Below, piece by piece: positions 23,263 to 31,385 of a stretch of 64,000 nucleotides of DNA (position 1 is the stretch's first letter; the number at the start of each line of letters is the position of its first letter). The position numbers and the translations under genes were made by a program. A model generated the notes under the pieces. That model saw nothing but the letters and a program-made list of their open reading frames with translations, was not told the DNA's origin and did not search any database. The DNA is from JAWCQZ01 sp038869515 [NCBI: Halobacteria archaeon] (lineage in GTDB: Archaea; Halobacteriota; Syntropharchaeia; JACQPP01). Location of the stretch: NCBI GenBank assembly GCA_038869515.1, contig JAWCQZ010000005.1, forward strand, positions 1 to 64,000, in the 5' to 3' direction.

Positions 23263-25839
23263 GTGGCCGAGAGCGGGGACCTGGCCGCGGCGGTCGCGCA
23301 ACTGCGGGAGCGCGTCGCCCGCCTGGAGGCCGAACTGGCCGCCCGCGAAGTCCGCCTGGAGCCCCTCCTCGAGGAGAAGGAGGCCCTGCTCCAGGAGATG
23401 GAGCGGCTGGCCGCCCAGCGCCAGGCCGGGGCGGTCCCCCCCGACCTCTACGAATCCTCCGTCCGGGCGCTGGTGGAGAGGCTGGCCCTCCTGGACGAGG
23501 AGGTCTCCCTCGCCGCCCGGGCCCAGCTCCCGGGGCGGGTCGATGCGGTGGAGGGGGACCTGTCGCTTCTGGCCCGGGGACTCGCCGACATCGAGCGGGG
23601 GTTCCGCGGCCTCAAGGAGGATCTGGAGCGGGTGGCCGGGACCGGGCCCCTGGAGGGGCTCCGGAGGGCCGTGGACGCCCTCACGGGCGAGGTGCGGGAG
23701 AATGTCCGGCGGCTCCTGGCCGTGGATGCGCGGACCATCGAGCAGTTGAAGGAGGTCCAGGGCCTCCTGCGCGGGGGCCGCATGGACGCCCTGGAGACCG
23801 AGATGGGGCGAATCCGGGACCTCTACCGGGAGTTCGTCTCCGAGGACCGCATCGCCCAGTTCACCCGCCAGGTCCGCGAGGTCTTCGATAAGGAGGAGCT
23901 GGAGCCCCTCCGGAGGTCGGTGGACCGGGTGGAGGTGGCCCTGGAGAGGCAGTCGGAGGAGGTCCGCACCGGCGTCGAGCGGCTCCGGGAGGACGCCCGG
24001 GTCCGGTTCGAGGCCCTCCGCGGCGAGGTCGAGGCCCTGCGGCAGGAGGCGCTGAGGGTCCAGCGGGAGCAGGTCGCCCTCCTGCAGGCCCGGGTGGAGG
24101 ACCTGGCCCGGGGCTTCGCGGAGCAGACCCGCGAGATCCCGGCCCTCCGGGAGCAGGTCGGCTCGTTCCAGAGGCGGATCGAGGGGCTCTCGGGCGACCT
24201 CAAGACGCTGTCCGACCGGGTGCGCTACCGGCCCGTCGGGGAACTGGAGCGGGAGCGGGTCCGCCTGGAAGGGCAGCTGGACCTCCTCCGGGGGGCCGCC
24301 GAGAAGGGCGCCATCTCCCGGGAGCAGTTCGAAGTCCAGGCCGCACCCCTGAAGTCGAGCCTCGCCGAAATCCGGGAGCGCCTCTTCTCCCAGCGCCGGA
24401 TGGACGCCCTGGCGCGCTTCGTGGCCGCGCAGCGGAAGGAGTCGAAGCGGATTCTCGACGAACTCCAGAAGGTCCCGGGGCCCGAGCAGATCCGGGGCCT
24501 CCTCGAGAAAATGCGCAGTTCCATGGCTGGCCGGGAGCTGGAGGAGCTCCGGGGCGAGATGCAGGCCATCCGGGCGGCACTCCGGAACCGCATCGAGGAG
24601 CTGCCTCTGGCCCTGGAGGCGCATCTGCGGGAGGTTCCGGAGCGCCAGGCCCGCGCGCTCGTCACGGAGATGCGGCGGGAGGCGGAGCGCCTGGCCGCCT
24701 CCCTCGGGGAGAGGCTGCGGCGGGAGATGGAGGCGCGGCTCCCGCCCGAGGTGGAGCGCCACGGGGCCCGCTCCCGGGACGCACTCCTCGAGGAGATGCG
24801 GCGGCTCTCGGCCGAGACCGGGAAGGCCCTCCGGGAGGTGTCGGAGGAGGTCTCCCGCCTCCGCCTCACGGTCGAGTCCGTCTCGGAACATGGGCCCGCC
24901 CTCCGGCGCGACCTGGAGCGGGTCCAGGAGCGCATGGACTCGCTTGCCCGGCGCGTGGAGCGGCCCGGCCTGGAGAGCCTCCTCGCCCTGAAGGAGGAGG
25001 CCCTCCGCCGCATCGAGCGCCTCCAGGCGGACGGCGCGCGGGGCCTCCTCCCGCCGAACCGGTTCGAGGCGGAGATGAAGCGCGCGGTGGCGGAGGCGGC
25101 CGACATTGACTCGCGGATCGAAGAGGCCCTGAGGATGGAGAGGGTCCTGGCCCGGCTGCAGGAGCACGGGCAGAGGGTGGAGGCGATGGCCAGGTCGGTG
25201 GAGGAGATGAAGGGGACCCTCGCCGCGGGGGTCGCGAGAGAGGGGGAGAGGGAGAAGACCCTCCTGGAGCGGGTCCGGCAGATGCTCCGGGAGGAGGAGA
25301 CCGTCCTGCTCGCCACCGCCGAGACCCGCCTCCGCAGCCTTCAGGCCGACATCGCCCGGCAGCGGGAAGCCGCGGCGGCCGCCGAGGCGCGGATGGGCAA
25401 GGTGGAGGAGGCGCTCTCCAGGGCCTCCGAGACGGACGTCCTCAGGGCCGAGTCGGAGGAGCGGCTCCAGCGAGCCCTCGCTCTCCTGGCGGAGCAGCAG
25501 GAGGCGCTCCGGGACGCCCTGGCGGCCTCCGACCTCCGGCGGTCCAAGGCGGAGTCGGCCGCGGAGTCCCGGCTGCGCGCTCTGGAGGAGGGGCAGCGGA
25601 GGCTCGATGATTCCCGGGCGGAGGTCGAGCGCCTCCAGCGGCTGGTGCTCGCCGGGCAGGGGGGCCCGCGGAAGAGGGGTCTGGCAGACCTCGAGGCCGA
25701 GCGCAACCGCCTCATCGAGTTCATCCAGGGACTGTCACCGGGGGGAGAGGGGGCTTCGCCCCCTCGGGGAGTCGCGAGCCGTGACTCCCCGCCCACAGGC
25801 CCGCCCCCCTCTCCCCCGCCGAGAAAACGTGAGAACTAG
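23263..25839 (+). CDS. Giant coiled-coil protein 2, paralogue of its upstream neighbour
   Basis: The 858-residue protein, starting with GTG after a GGGGAGA stretch, is again dominated by long coiled coil. Modules like those in protein 1 occur near residues 32-82 (LEPLLEEKEALL...GAVPPDLYE), 322-380 (GAISREQFE), 566-625 (LESLLALKEEAL...GLLPPNRFE) and 804-825 (LADLEAERNRL). The last 33 residues are a Pro/Gly/Ser tail encoded by nested inverted repeats at 25741-25817. Both genes share one strong promoter and no neighbour explains them. Rpp21 begins three bases after the stop. Confidence 0.75.
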   Translation: MAESGDLAAAVAQLRERVARLEAELAAREVRLEPLLEEKEALLQEMERLAAQRQAGAVPPDLYESSVRALVERLALLDEEVSLAARAQLPGRVDAVEGDLSLLARGLADIERGFRGLKEDLERVAGTGPLEGLRRAVDALTGEVRENVRRLLAVDARTIEQLKEVQGLLRGGRMDALETEMGRIRDLYREFVSEDRIAQFTRQVREVFDKEELEPLRRSVDRVEVALERQSEEVRTGVERLREDARVRFEALRGEVEALRQEALRVQREQVALLQARVEDLARGFAEQTREIPALREQVGSFQRRIEGLSGDLKTLSDRVRYRPVGELERERVRLEGQLDLLRGAAEKGAISREQFEVQAAPLKSSLAEIRERLFSQRRMDALARFVAAQRKESKRILDELQKVPGPEQIRGLLEKMRSSMAGRELEELRGEMQAIRAALRNRIEELPLALEAHLREVPERQARALVTEMRREAERLAASLGERLRREMEARLPPEVERHGARSRDALLEEMRRLSAETGKALREVSEEVSRLRLTVESVSEHGPALRRDLERVQERMDSLARRVERPGLESLLALKEEALRRIERLQADGARGLLPPNRFEAEMKRAVAEAADIDSRIEEALRMERVLARLQEHGQRVEAMARSVEEMKGTLAAGVAREGEREKTLLERVRQMLREEETVLLATAETRLRSLQADIARQREAAAAAEARMGKVEEALSRASETDVLRAESEERLQRALALLAEQQEALRDALAASDLRRSKAESAAESRLRALEEGQRRLDDSRAEVERLQRLVLAGQGGPRKRGLADLEAERNRLIEFIQGLSPGGEGASPPRGVASRDSPPTGPPPSPPPRKREN
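25741..25817. repeat. Nested inverted repeats forming the 3' end of coiled-coil gene 2
   Basis: An outer perfect 13-bp pair (25741-25753 with 25805-25817) encloses an 8-bp hairpin with TTC loop (25747-25754 with 25758-25765) and a second 8-bp pair (25766-25773 with 25783-25790). The first 17 bases match 12783-12799 at 16 positions, so this belongs to the G-rich hairpin family. It is translated as a low-complexity tail. Confidence 0.6.
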
Positions 25840-25841
25840 CA

Positions 25842-26198
25842 ATGGCAAAGACGAGAGCCCGTGACAAGGCGCAAACCCGGCGGGCGGCGGCCGACCGGAT
25901 GGAGCGCCTCCTCGACCTGGCGGCCGGGGCTGAGCCGGAGTTCTCGACGCGCTACGTCCGGCTGGCGTGGCGCCTCTCCACCCGCCACCGGGTCCGGATG
26001 GGACCGGAGACGAAGGCCCGGTTCTGCCGCAGGTGCTTCAGCTACTTGAAGCCCGGAGAGTCGGTCCGCACCCGGGTGGCGCGGGGGCGGGTCGTCACCA
26101 CCTGCCTCCGGTGCGGGGCGGTGCGGAGGCGGCCCCTACGGGAGCCCGATGCCGCTCTCGGCCATCGGGTGCCACGGGCGGCGGGAGAACGGGCGTAG
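25842..26198 (+). CDS. rnp4: RNase P protein component 4 (Rpp21)
   Basis: The 118-residue protein binds the specificity domain of RNase P RNA with Rpp29 and helps tRNA 5'-end maturation. A helical N-terminus (RMERLLDLA...RLAWRLSTRHRV) precedes a zinc ribbon with CRRC (about 62-65) and CLRC (about 87-90), the Rpp21 signature. It starts three bases after the coiled-coil gene, so it may be cotranscribed. Its last 20 residues overlap the convergent acetyltransferase gene by 63 bases and are probably dispensable. Confidence 0.9.
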   Translation: MAKTRARDKAQTRRAAADRMERLLDLAAGAEPEFSTRYVRLAWRLSTRHRVRMGPETKARFCRRCFSYLKPGESVRTRVARGRVVTTCLRCGAVRRRPLREPDAALGHRVPRAAGERA

Positions 26199-27161
26199 GT
26201 CGATGTCCCCGAAGGGCTTCACCATCATCGTCCCGCTGAATCCCGTCACGAACCCGTGTCTGCGGAGAAGGGCAACCCGGGTCCGGTCGAGGGGCGAGGA
26301 GAGGGCTCCGACAAATGCGAAACCGTTCCGGCGGGCGAGAGAAACGGCGCCCGCGAGAGGATCGCTCCCGTCCGCCGAGAAGAAATCGCCCATCCAGAGC
26401 CCCTCGGTCTCCGCCCCCGCCAGGAGGGCGACCGGGAGCGGGCAGAGGGAGCACCCGGCGCGGGGGGGCCACCCGAGGGCGAGGGTCCGGGGACGGGTGG
26501 GGTTCCGGGCCCTCATCCACCCCCAGAAGCCGCCCTCCATCTCGGGGAATCCGGCCAAGTGACCGGAGGCGGCCTCCAGGGCCTTCCGGTACTCCTCCAG
26601 TTCCCCGGCTCCACAGAGGCGGAGCCCGTCGGACGGCTCGATGACCCGTCTCCGGAGGCCGGGCTTCATCCGCAGACCCGAGGCGAGCCGGTGGGCGAGG
26701 AGTCCGCTCCAGAGGGGGCGCACCCACGCGCCGAAGAGGTGGATGTCCCGGTAGCCGAGGTCGAGGTAGAGGTTCCGTGCCACCCCCTTGGGGTCTGCGT
26801 AGAGGAGGGATGCCCCGGCCCCCCGCGATTCGATGAACCGGAGGGCCGCCTCCATCATCCGCCGCGCGACCCCCTTCCCGCGGCACTCGGGAAGGGTCGC
26901 CACGTCGTCGATCACCCCGAACCTGACCCACCGGTCGAGCCGCAGGCGCCGGAAGGTCACCATGACGGTCCCCACCACCCGCTCCCCATCCACCGCCGCG
27001 ACAGCCCCCCGGGGGTCGAAGCCGGGGAACTCCCAGTAGCGCCACTTCCAGACCCGGGGGTTCCGGACCACCGAGACCGGATTGGAGCGGAAGGCGTAGT
27101 CGCAGACCGCTGCGGCCTGGGGGATTTCCGGCTCCTGAAGGGGGCGGATTTCGATGCCCAT
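26136..27161 (-). CDS. GNAT-family N-acetyltransferase, two-domain
   Basis: The 341-residue protein has a GNAT domain in the N-terminal half with the acetyl-CoA motif TLPECRGKGVARRMMEAAL near residue 92 and a partial second fold in the C-terminal half ending GFSGTMMVKPF. The acceptor is unknown. An in-frame ATG at 27200 lies inside the 5S rRNA gene and is rejected; ATG 27161 (MGIEIRPL) or 27176 are the plausible starts. It lies 34 bases downstream of the 5S rRNA on the same strand and could rely on read-through. The 3' end overlaps rnp4. Confidence 0.75.
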   Translation of the reverse strand: MGIEIRPLQEPEIPQAAAVCDYAFRSNPVSVVRNPRVWKWRYWEFPGFDPRGAVAAVDGERVVGTVMVTFRRLRLDRWVRFGVIDDVATLPECRGKGVARRMMEAALRFIESRGAGASLLYADPKGVARNLYLDLGYRDIHLFGAWVRPLWSGLLAHRLASGLRMKPGLRRRVIEPSDGLRLCGAGELEEYRKALEAASGHLAGFPEMEGGFWGWMRARNPTRPRTLALGWPPRAGCSLCPLPVALLAGAETEGLWMGDFFSADGSDPLAGAVSLARRNGFAFVGALSSPLDRTRVALLRRHGFVTGFSGTMMVKPFGDIDLRPFSRRPWHPMAESGIGLP

Positions 27162-27183
27162 CTCTCCGCCCAGCATCCGCTCG

Positions 27184-27195
27184 AAGAAGAAAATT
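27184..27195 (-). terminator. T-rich terminator after 5S rRNA
   Basis: Directly after the mature 3' end the minus strand reads AATTTTCTTCTTC, a pyrimidine/T-rich run of the kind that ends archaeal stable-RNA transcripts. Confidence 0.5.
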
Positions 27196-27320
27196 GGCAC
27201 AGCAGCTTTCGGCCGTTCCCGAGGGCTCGCGCACCTGAGTACAAGGCTGAACGCCAGCGGGCTTAACTTCCGGGTTCGGGATGAGACCGGGTGTGGCCCC
27301 GCCGCTTTGGCCGCTGCACC
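27196..27320 (-). rRNA. 5S ribosomal RNA, unlinked to 16S/23S
   Basis: Read on the minus strand this 125-base segment carries the invariant 5S core: GGCCAAAGCGGC, then CATCCCGAACCCGGAAGTTAAG, GTACT and GGTGCGCGAGCC. Helix I pairs all ten bases, GGTGCAGCGG (27311-27320) with CTGCTGTGCC (27196-27205), using G-U pairs. Helix IV pairs GCGTTCAGCC with GGCCGAAAGC with two mismatches. No 16S, 23S or tRNA flanks it. An isolated 5S gene is typical of Thermoplasmata. Confidence 0.93.
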
Positions 27321-27340
27321 GCGGGCCCGTTCTCGAGAAA

Positions 27341-27350
27341 CGATTTATAC
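27341..27350. promoter_or_regulatory. Bidirectional TATA box for 5S rRNA and a small membrane protein
   Basis: ATTTATAC (27343-27350) is centred 26.5 bases from the 5S 5' end at 27320 on the minus strand and 25.5 bases from the ATG at 27372 on the plus strand. No second AT-rich box lies in the 51-base gap. TATA boxes are read in both directions depending on the flanking BRE, so one box seems to serve both. Confidence 0.6.
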
Positions 27351-27371
27351 CTGTCGGTTCGAGCCCTCCGA

Positions 27372-27671
27372 ATGGGCAGCGGCAGGGTCCCCCTCCTCGT
27401 GGGCGTCGTCCTGGGATTCTTCTTCGGCGCCAGCGTCATCGCGTTCCTGGTCAACGTCATCAACTACTCGGTGAACCAGTTCCTCGCCATCGGCTCCGGC
27501 GTGAGCCTCGTGGTCTTCCTCGTCGTCGCCCTCGTCCTCCTGCTGAAACTGAAAGTGGTGACGGGGGTCCTCATGGGGGTCGTTCTCGGCATCGTGCTGA
27601 ACGTGGTCCTCCAGGCCGTCGGCCAGGGCTCCATCATCAACCAGCTCCTTCGCACCTTCGGCGTCCGTTAG
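27372..27671 (+). CDS. Small three-helix membrane protein
   Basis: The 99-residue protein has three hydrophobic helices (about 8-30, 38-60 and 63-86) with few charges: a Gly/Arg-rich start, a KLK pair between helices 2 and 3, and a short charged C-terminus. No family is recognised. The ATG at 27372 matches the shared TATA box, so it is leaderless and would start exactly opposite the 5S rRNA. Sharing a promoter with an rRNA gene suggests it may be strongly expressed; that is inference. Confidence 0.7.
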   Translation: MGSGRVPLLVGVVLGFFFGASVIAFLVNVINYSVNQFLAIGSGVSLVVFLVVALVLLLKLKVVTGVLMGVVLGIVLNVVLQAVGQGSIINQLLRTFGVR

Positions 27672-27677
27672 GCCCGG

Positions 27678-28091
27678 CTAGAGGCTCAACGCAGCGCCGA
27701 GGGCCACGGCGGCAAAGAACGCGAGCGCGAGGAGCAGGTTCGCCCTCCGCCGGTCGAGGACCACCGGGTCCTTCCTCCCGGGCCCCAAAACCGCCCCGAA
27801 GCCCCGCGTTTTTGTGGGTGAAACGGGGCGGTTTCGGGGCGGTTCGGCGAGCCCGCCGCCGGAGAGCGCCATCCCCCGGATGGCCGAGAAGCCCGCGAGG
27901 GCCTCCAGAAGCAGAAGAACCGCCGGGAAGAGGGGGAAGAAGAGGGTGAAGCGGTAGACCCGGGGGGTCTCCGGGGCGGAGAGGAGCTGGAGCAGGAGGA
28001 GCGCCGCGGCCGCGAAGACCAGGCCCCCGAAGACCCGGGCCCGGCGCCCCGTGCCGTCCAGATTGCGCCTCCCGGGGATGCAGGCCTCCAT
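27678..28091 (-). CDS. Hypothetical membrane protein with a hairpin-encoded loop
   Basis: The 137-residue product has hydrophobic helices at about 18-38, 44-70 and 117-136. Between them lies a basic Arg/Pro/Thr-rich loop (residues 84-110) encoded by an 11-bp inverted repeat, AAACCGCCCCG (27788-27798) with CGGGGCGGTTT (27824-27834). The gene is convergent with the small membrane protein and divergent from hisD. No family is recognised, and coding status rests on the membrane-helix pattern and the ATG at 28091. Confidence 0.5.
   Translation of the reverse strand: MEACIPGRRNLDGTGRRARVFGGLVFAAAALLLLQLLSAPETPRVYRFTLFFPLFPAVLLLLEALAGFSAIRGMALSGGGLAEPPRNRPVSPTKTRGFGAVLGPGRKDPVVLDRRRANLLLALAFFAAVALGAALSL
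27788..27834. repeat. Inverted repeat inside a membrane-protein gene
   Basis: Arms 27788-27798 and 27824-27834 are perfect 11-base reverse complements around a 25-base loop, in frame within the gene at 27678-28091. Confidence 0.55.
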
Positions 28092-28131
28092 GGCGAAAAC
28101 GGTATGGTTCACCCCCGTTAAAGGCTGACCC

Positions 28132-29328
28132 GTGATTGCCACCGACCCGCGCGAACTGCGCTTCCTCCTGAACCGCCGGAGCTCCATCGAGTCACTCCTC
28201 CCGAGAGTCCGGGCGATTCTGCGGGACGTCCGGGTCATGGGGGACCGTGCCCTGAGGAGATACACCAAGAGGTTCGACGGCTGCGACCTTGGGGAGTTCC
28301 GGGTCCCGCCGGAAGAGGTGCGGGCCGCGGGCCGGAGGGCCCCGGAGGCCCTGCGGCGGGCGGCCCGGAACATCCGGAGGTTCCACGAGCGCCAGCGGAG
28401 GCGGGGGTGGAGCGTCCGGGTGGAGCCCGGGGTTGTGGCGGGCGTCCGCTATGTCCCCCTCCGCCGGGTCGGCCTCTACGTCCCCCGGGGCTACGGCTCG
28501 ACCGCCCTGATGACCTCCATCCCGGCCAAGGTCGCCGGGGTCCCCGGGATTGCGCTCTGCACGCCCCCCGACAAGCGGGGCCGCGTCTCCCCCCTCGTCC
28601 TCCAGGCCGCGGCGCTCTCGGGGGTGGAGGAGGTGATCGCCGCGGGAGGCGCGCAGGCGGTCGGCGCCCTCGCCCACGGGACCGAGTCCATCCGGCCCGT
28701 GGAGAAGATTGCGGGGCCCGGAAACGCGTGGGTGACCGCGGCCAAAATCGCCGTCCGCGGACTCGTCGAGATCGATTTCCCCGCCGGCCCGAGCGAGGCG
28801 GTGATCCTCGCCGACGCCACCGCTCCGGTCGAGTTCGTGGTCGCCGACCTCAGGGCGCAACTGGAGCACGGAGCCGGGGCCACCGGGGTCCTGGTCACCG
28901 ACTCGGAGCGGCTGGCGCGGGCCGTGGAGCGGCGGATGGGGAGACGGGTCCCCATCCTCCGGGCCGACCTCCCCACGGGCCTCGACTTCATCAACGACCT
29001 CGCCCCCGAGCACGTCGAGGTCATCGCCCGGGACGCCGAGCGCGTCGCGCGGAGGGTCCGCACCGCCGGTGCGCTCTTCATCGGCCCCTGGAGCCCCATC
29101 GCCGCCGGAGACTTCGCCACCGGCACCAACCACGTCCTCCCCACCGCCGGCTTCGCCCGGGTCTTCTCCGGCCTCGGGGTGGAGGATTTCCAGCGGCGGA
29201 TGGCATGGCAACGGTTGAGCCGGGAGGGGGTCCGGAACCTCGCCCCTGCGGTGGCGGGCATCGCGCGGGCCGAGGGGATGGCCGAGCACGCCCGCTCGGT
29301 GGCGGTCCGGTCCCGGGCGCGCCGCTAG
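28132..29328 (+). CDS. hisD: Histidinol dehydrogenase
   Basis: This enzyme oxidises L-histidinol to histidine in two NAD-dependent steps. The 398-residue protein shows the family blocks: VPLRRVGLYVPRG (near residue 102), AGGAQAVGALAHGTESI, GPGNAWVTAAK, FPAGPSEAVILAD and the C-terminal LPTAGFARVFSGLGVEDFQRRM with the zinc and catalytic region. It starts with GTG. No other his genes are near. Its stop overlaps the convergent flippase-like gene by 4 bases. Confidence 0.95.
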   Translation: MIATDPRELRFLLNRRSSIESLLPRVRAILRDVRVMGDRALRRYTKRFDGCDLGEFRVPPEEVRAAGRRAPEALRRAARNIRRFHERQRRRGWSVRVEPGVVAGVRYVPLRRVGLYVPRGYGSTALMTSIPAKVAGVPGIALCTPPDKRGRVSPLVLQAAALSGVEEVIAAGGAQAVGALAHGTESIRPVEKIAGPGNAWVTAAKIAVRGLVEIDFPAGPSEAVILADATAPVEFVVADLRAQLEHGAGATGVLVTDSERLARAVERRMGRRVPILRADLPTGLDFINDLAPEHVEVIARDAERVARRVRTAGALFIGPWSPIAAGDFATGTNHVLPTAGFARVFSGLGVEDFQRRMAWQRLSREGVRNLAPAVAGIARAEGMAEHARSVAVRSRARR

Positions 29329-30290
29329 GCTCCAGCGGACGCGGTTTTCGGGTAGGTCGCGAGGCTCCCCAGGGCCCCGGCGGCCAGCGACGAGGTGGCG
29401 ACGAGCCGGAAGAGGAGGGCCGCGGCCGCCGCCTGGATGCCGAACTCGCCGGAGAAGAGGAGGGCGATCGCCCACTCCCGGGCCCCGATCCCTCCCGGCA
29501 GGAAGGAGAAGGCCCCGACCAGTTCGGCGACGCAGGTGTAGAGGAAGGCGGTGGCGAAGGGGAGGGGGATGCCCACCCCCAGCAGGAGGACCCACAGGGC
29601 CCCCGCCTCCAGGGCCCAGGCGACCGGGGTGAGGAAGAGGACGCTTCCGAGGGCGGTCCTCCGGGTCCGGAGGGCCTCGACCGCCTCCTGGACCTCGCGG
29701 AAGGGGCGCTCGGGCAGCCGGAACCTCGCCGCGAGCCTCGCGAGGGCGGCGAGGAGCGAGGGGCGTAGGAGGACCGCGACGGCGCCCGAGAGGATGGCGA
29801 CCGGGACCACCAGGACCGGCCACGAGGAGCGCGGGAAGAGGGCGACCCCCGCGGCCAGGGCGGTCACCAGTACGAGGAGCCCGGTATCGGCCACCCGCTC
29901 CACCACGATGGCGGTCAGGGTCGCCTTGACGGGGATTCCGCTCCGCGCTTTCCCGACGTAGATGCGGGTCGCCTCGCCGGTCCCGGTCGGAGCCACCTGG
30001 TTCACCGCCTGCCCCACGAGGTAGGCGCGGGCGGCGCCCGGCGCCCGGCCGAGCAGCAGGACCCAGCGCAGGGCCTTGAGCAGGATGGTGGAGGCCTCCG
30101 AGGCGAAGGAGAGCGCGATGAACGCGAGGGGGACGGACGCCGCGGCCACCGCCACGCGGTCCCACGGAAACTTCGCGAAGAGGCCCAGGAGGATGGCGAC
30201 ACAGATGGCACCGAGGATGGCGGCGTGGGGCCACCTCCGGCGGGAGAGGGGCTTCGCGCTCCCAGCGGGCCCCTCTCCGTGAGAAACCAT
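29325..30290 (-). CDS. Flippase-like membrane protein (UPF0104 / LPG synthase TM domain)
   Basis: The 321-residue protein has about 8 membrane helices and the family marks QAVNQVAPTGTGEATRIYVGK and GAFSFLPGGIGAREWAIALL. This domain occurs in lysylphosphatidylglycerol synthases and in archaeal AglD-like glycosylation proteins and may move or modify lipid-linked substrates. The ATG at 30290 is followed by a hairpin-encoded Gly/Ser/Pro stretch (30243-30278). It marks the start of the glycan island and is divergent from a sugar epimerase. Confidence 0.8.
   Translation of the reverse strand: MVSHGEGPAGSAKPLSRRRWPHAAILGAICVAILLGLFAKFPWDRVAVAAASVPLAFIALSFASEASTILLKALRWVLLLGRAPGAARAYLVGQAVNQVAPTGTGEATRIYVGKARSGIPVKATLTAIVVERVADTGLLVLVTALAAGVALFPRSSWPVLVVPVAILSGAVAVLLRPSLLAALARLAARFRLPERPFREVQEAVEALRTRRTALGSVLFLTPVAWALEAGALWVLLLGVGIPLPFATAFLYTCVAELVGAFSFLPGGIGAREWAIALLFSGEFGIQAAAAALLFRLVATSSLAAGALGSLATYPKTASAGA
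30243..30278. repeat. G-rich hairpin in the 5' end of the flippase-like gene
   Basis: GGAGAGGGGC (30243-30252) and GCCCCTCTCC (30269-30278) form a perfect 10-bp pair next to a CTTCGC loop, resembling the hairpins at 12783 and 25741. Confidence 0.5.
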
Positions 30291-30390
30291 GGGCGTGCTG
30301 TCCGAGGGGCCGCTATCAACTTTTTCCCGGCCAGCCCGCGCTCGGTGCTCGCGCGGGCTTAAAAGGCGCAAAGAAGTGATATGGCCAGCC

Positions 30391-31383
30391 ATGGCCCCGG
30401 TCTATCGCATGGAGGGCCGGCGGGCCCTGCTCCTGGGCGGCCTCGGCTTCATCGGGAGCAACCTCGCCCACCGCCTCGTCGGCCTCGGGGCGCGCGTGAC
30501 CCTCTACGACGCCTGCCTCGACCCCTGCGGGTGGAACTTCCGCAACCTGGAGGGGATCCGCGGCCGGGTCCGGTTCGTCAAGGGGGACGCCCGCGACCGC
30601 TCGCGGGTCGAGCGGGCGGTGAAGGGGCAGGAGTTCGTGTTCAACCTCTTCGCCCAGATGGGGCACGGAATTTCGATGAAAGAGCCGCTGCTCGACCTCG
30701 ACATCAACGCCCGGGGGAACCTCACGGTGCTTGAGGCGTGTCGCAGGGTCAACGACGACGCAGTCGTCGTCTACGCGGGCACCCGGGCCCAAATGGGGGA
30801 GCCCCGGCGGGTGCCGGTGACCGAGGCACACCCCCAGGAGCCCGCCGAAATCTACGGCATCCACAAGTTGGCCGCGGAGAAGTATCACCTCCTCTACCAC
30901 AAGGTTCACGGGATGCGGACCACCTCCCTCCGCATCGGCAACACCTACGGGCCCCGCCACCAGATGCGCCACGCCCACTGGGGGGTCTTGAACTGGTTCA
31001 TCCGGCGGGCCATGCTCGGCGAGCCCATCGAGTTGCACGGCGACGGCCGCCAGGCGCGCGACTTTCTCTACGTGGACGACGTGGTGGAGGCCCTGGTGCG
31101 GCTCGCCCGGTGCGAGAGGGCGCGGGGGGAGGCGTTCCTCATCGGCTCGAGGGACGCGGTGCCCCTGCGCACCGTAGCGGAGAAGGTGGTCCGGGCCGTG
31201 GGGCGGGGGAGCCTCCGGCGCGTCCCCTACCCTCCGGGGCGGAAGGAGATTGAAATCCGCAGATTCGCCGCGAGCACGGCCAAACTGAAGAGATGCACCG
31301 GGTGGGTCCAGAGCACGGGGCTCGACGAGGGGATCGGGAGGACGGTCGAGTTCTACCGGGAGAATCTTCGGTACTACCTCTGA
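30391..31383 (+). CDS. NAD-dependent nucleotide-sugar epimerase/dehydratase (extended SDR)
   Basis: The 330-residue protein has the NAD-binding GGLGFIGSNL at the N-terminus, the active-site YGIHKLAAEKY (YxxxK) near residue 155, and RIGNTYGPRH and DFLYVDDVVEAL blocks of extended short-chain dehydrogenases. It may act on UDP-glucose, GDP-mannose or dTDP-sugars. A TATA-like TTAAAAG (30358-30364) lies about 30 bases before ATG 30391. The adjacent RmlD-like gene is convergent and one of several sugar genes here. Confidence 0.85.
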   Translation: MAPVYRMEGRRALLLGGLGFIGSNLAHRLVGLGARVTLYDACLDPCGWNFRNLEGIRGRVRFVKGDARDRSRVERAVKGQEFVFNLFAQMGHGISMKEPLLDLDINARGNLTVLEACRRVNDDAVVVYAGTRAQMGEPRRVPVTEAHPQEPAEIYGIHKLAAEKYHLLYHKVHGMRTTSLRIGNTYGPRHQMRHAHWGVLNWFIRRAMLGEPIELHGDGRQARDFLYVDDVVEALVRLARCERARGEAFLIGSRDAVPLRTVAEKVVRAVGRGSLRRVPYPPGRKEIEIRRFAASTAKLKRCTGWVQSTGLDEGIGRTVEFYRENLRYYL

Positions 31384-31385
31384 CT

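Noticed and set aside
27161-27200. An upstream ATG (27200) for the acetyltransferase
   Set aside because: The codons FFF come from the 5S rRNA terminator T-run, so this start lies in a stable-RNA gene.
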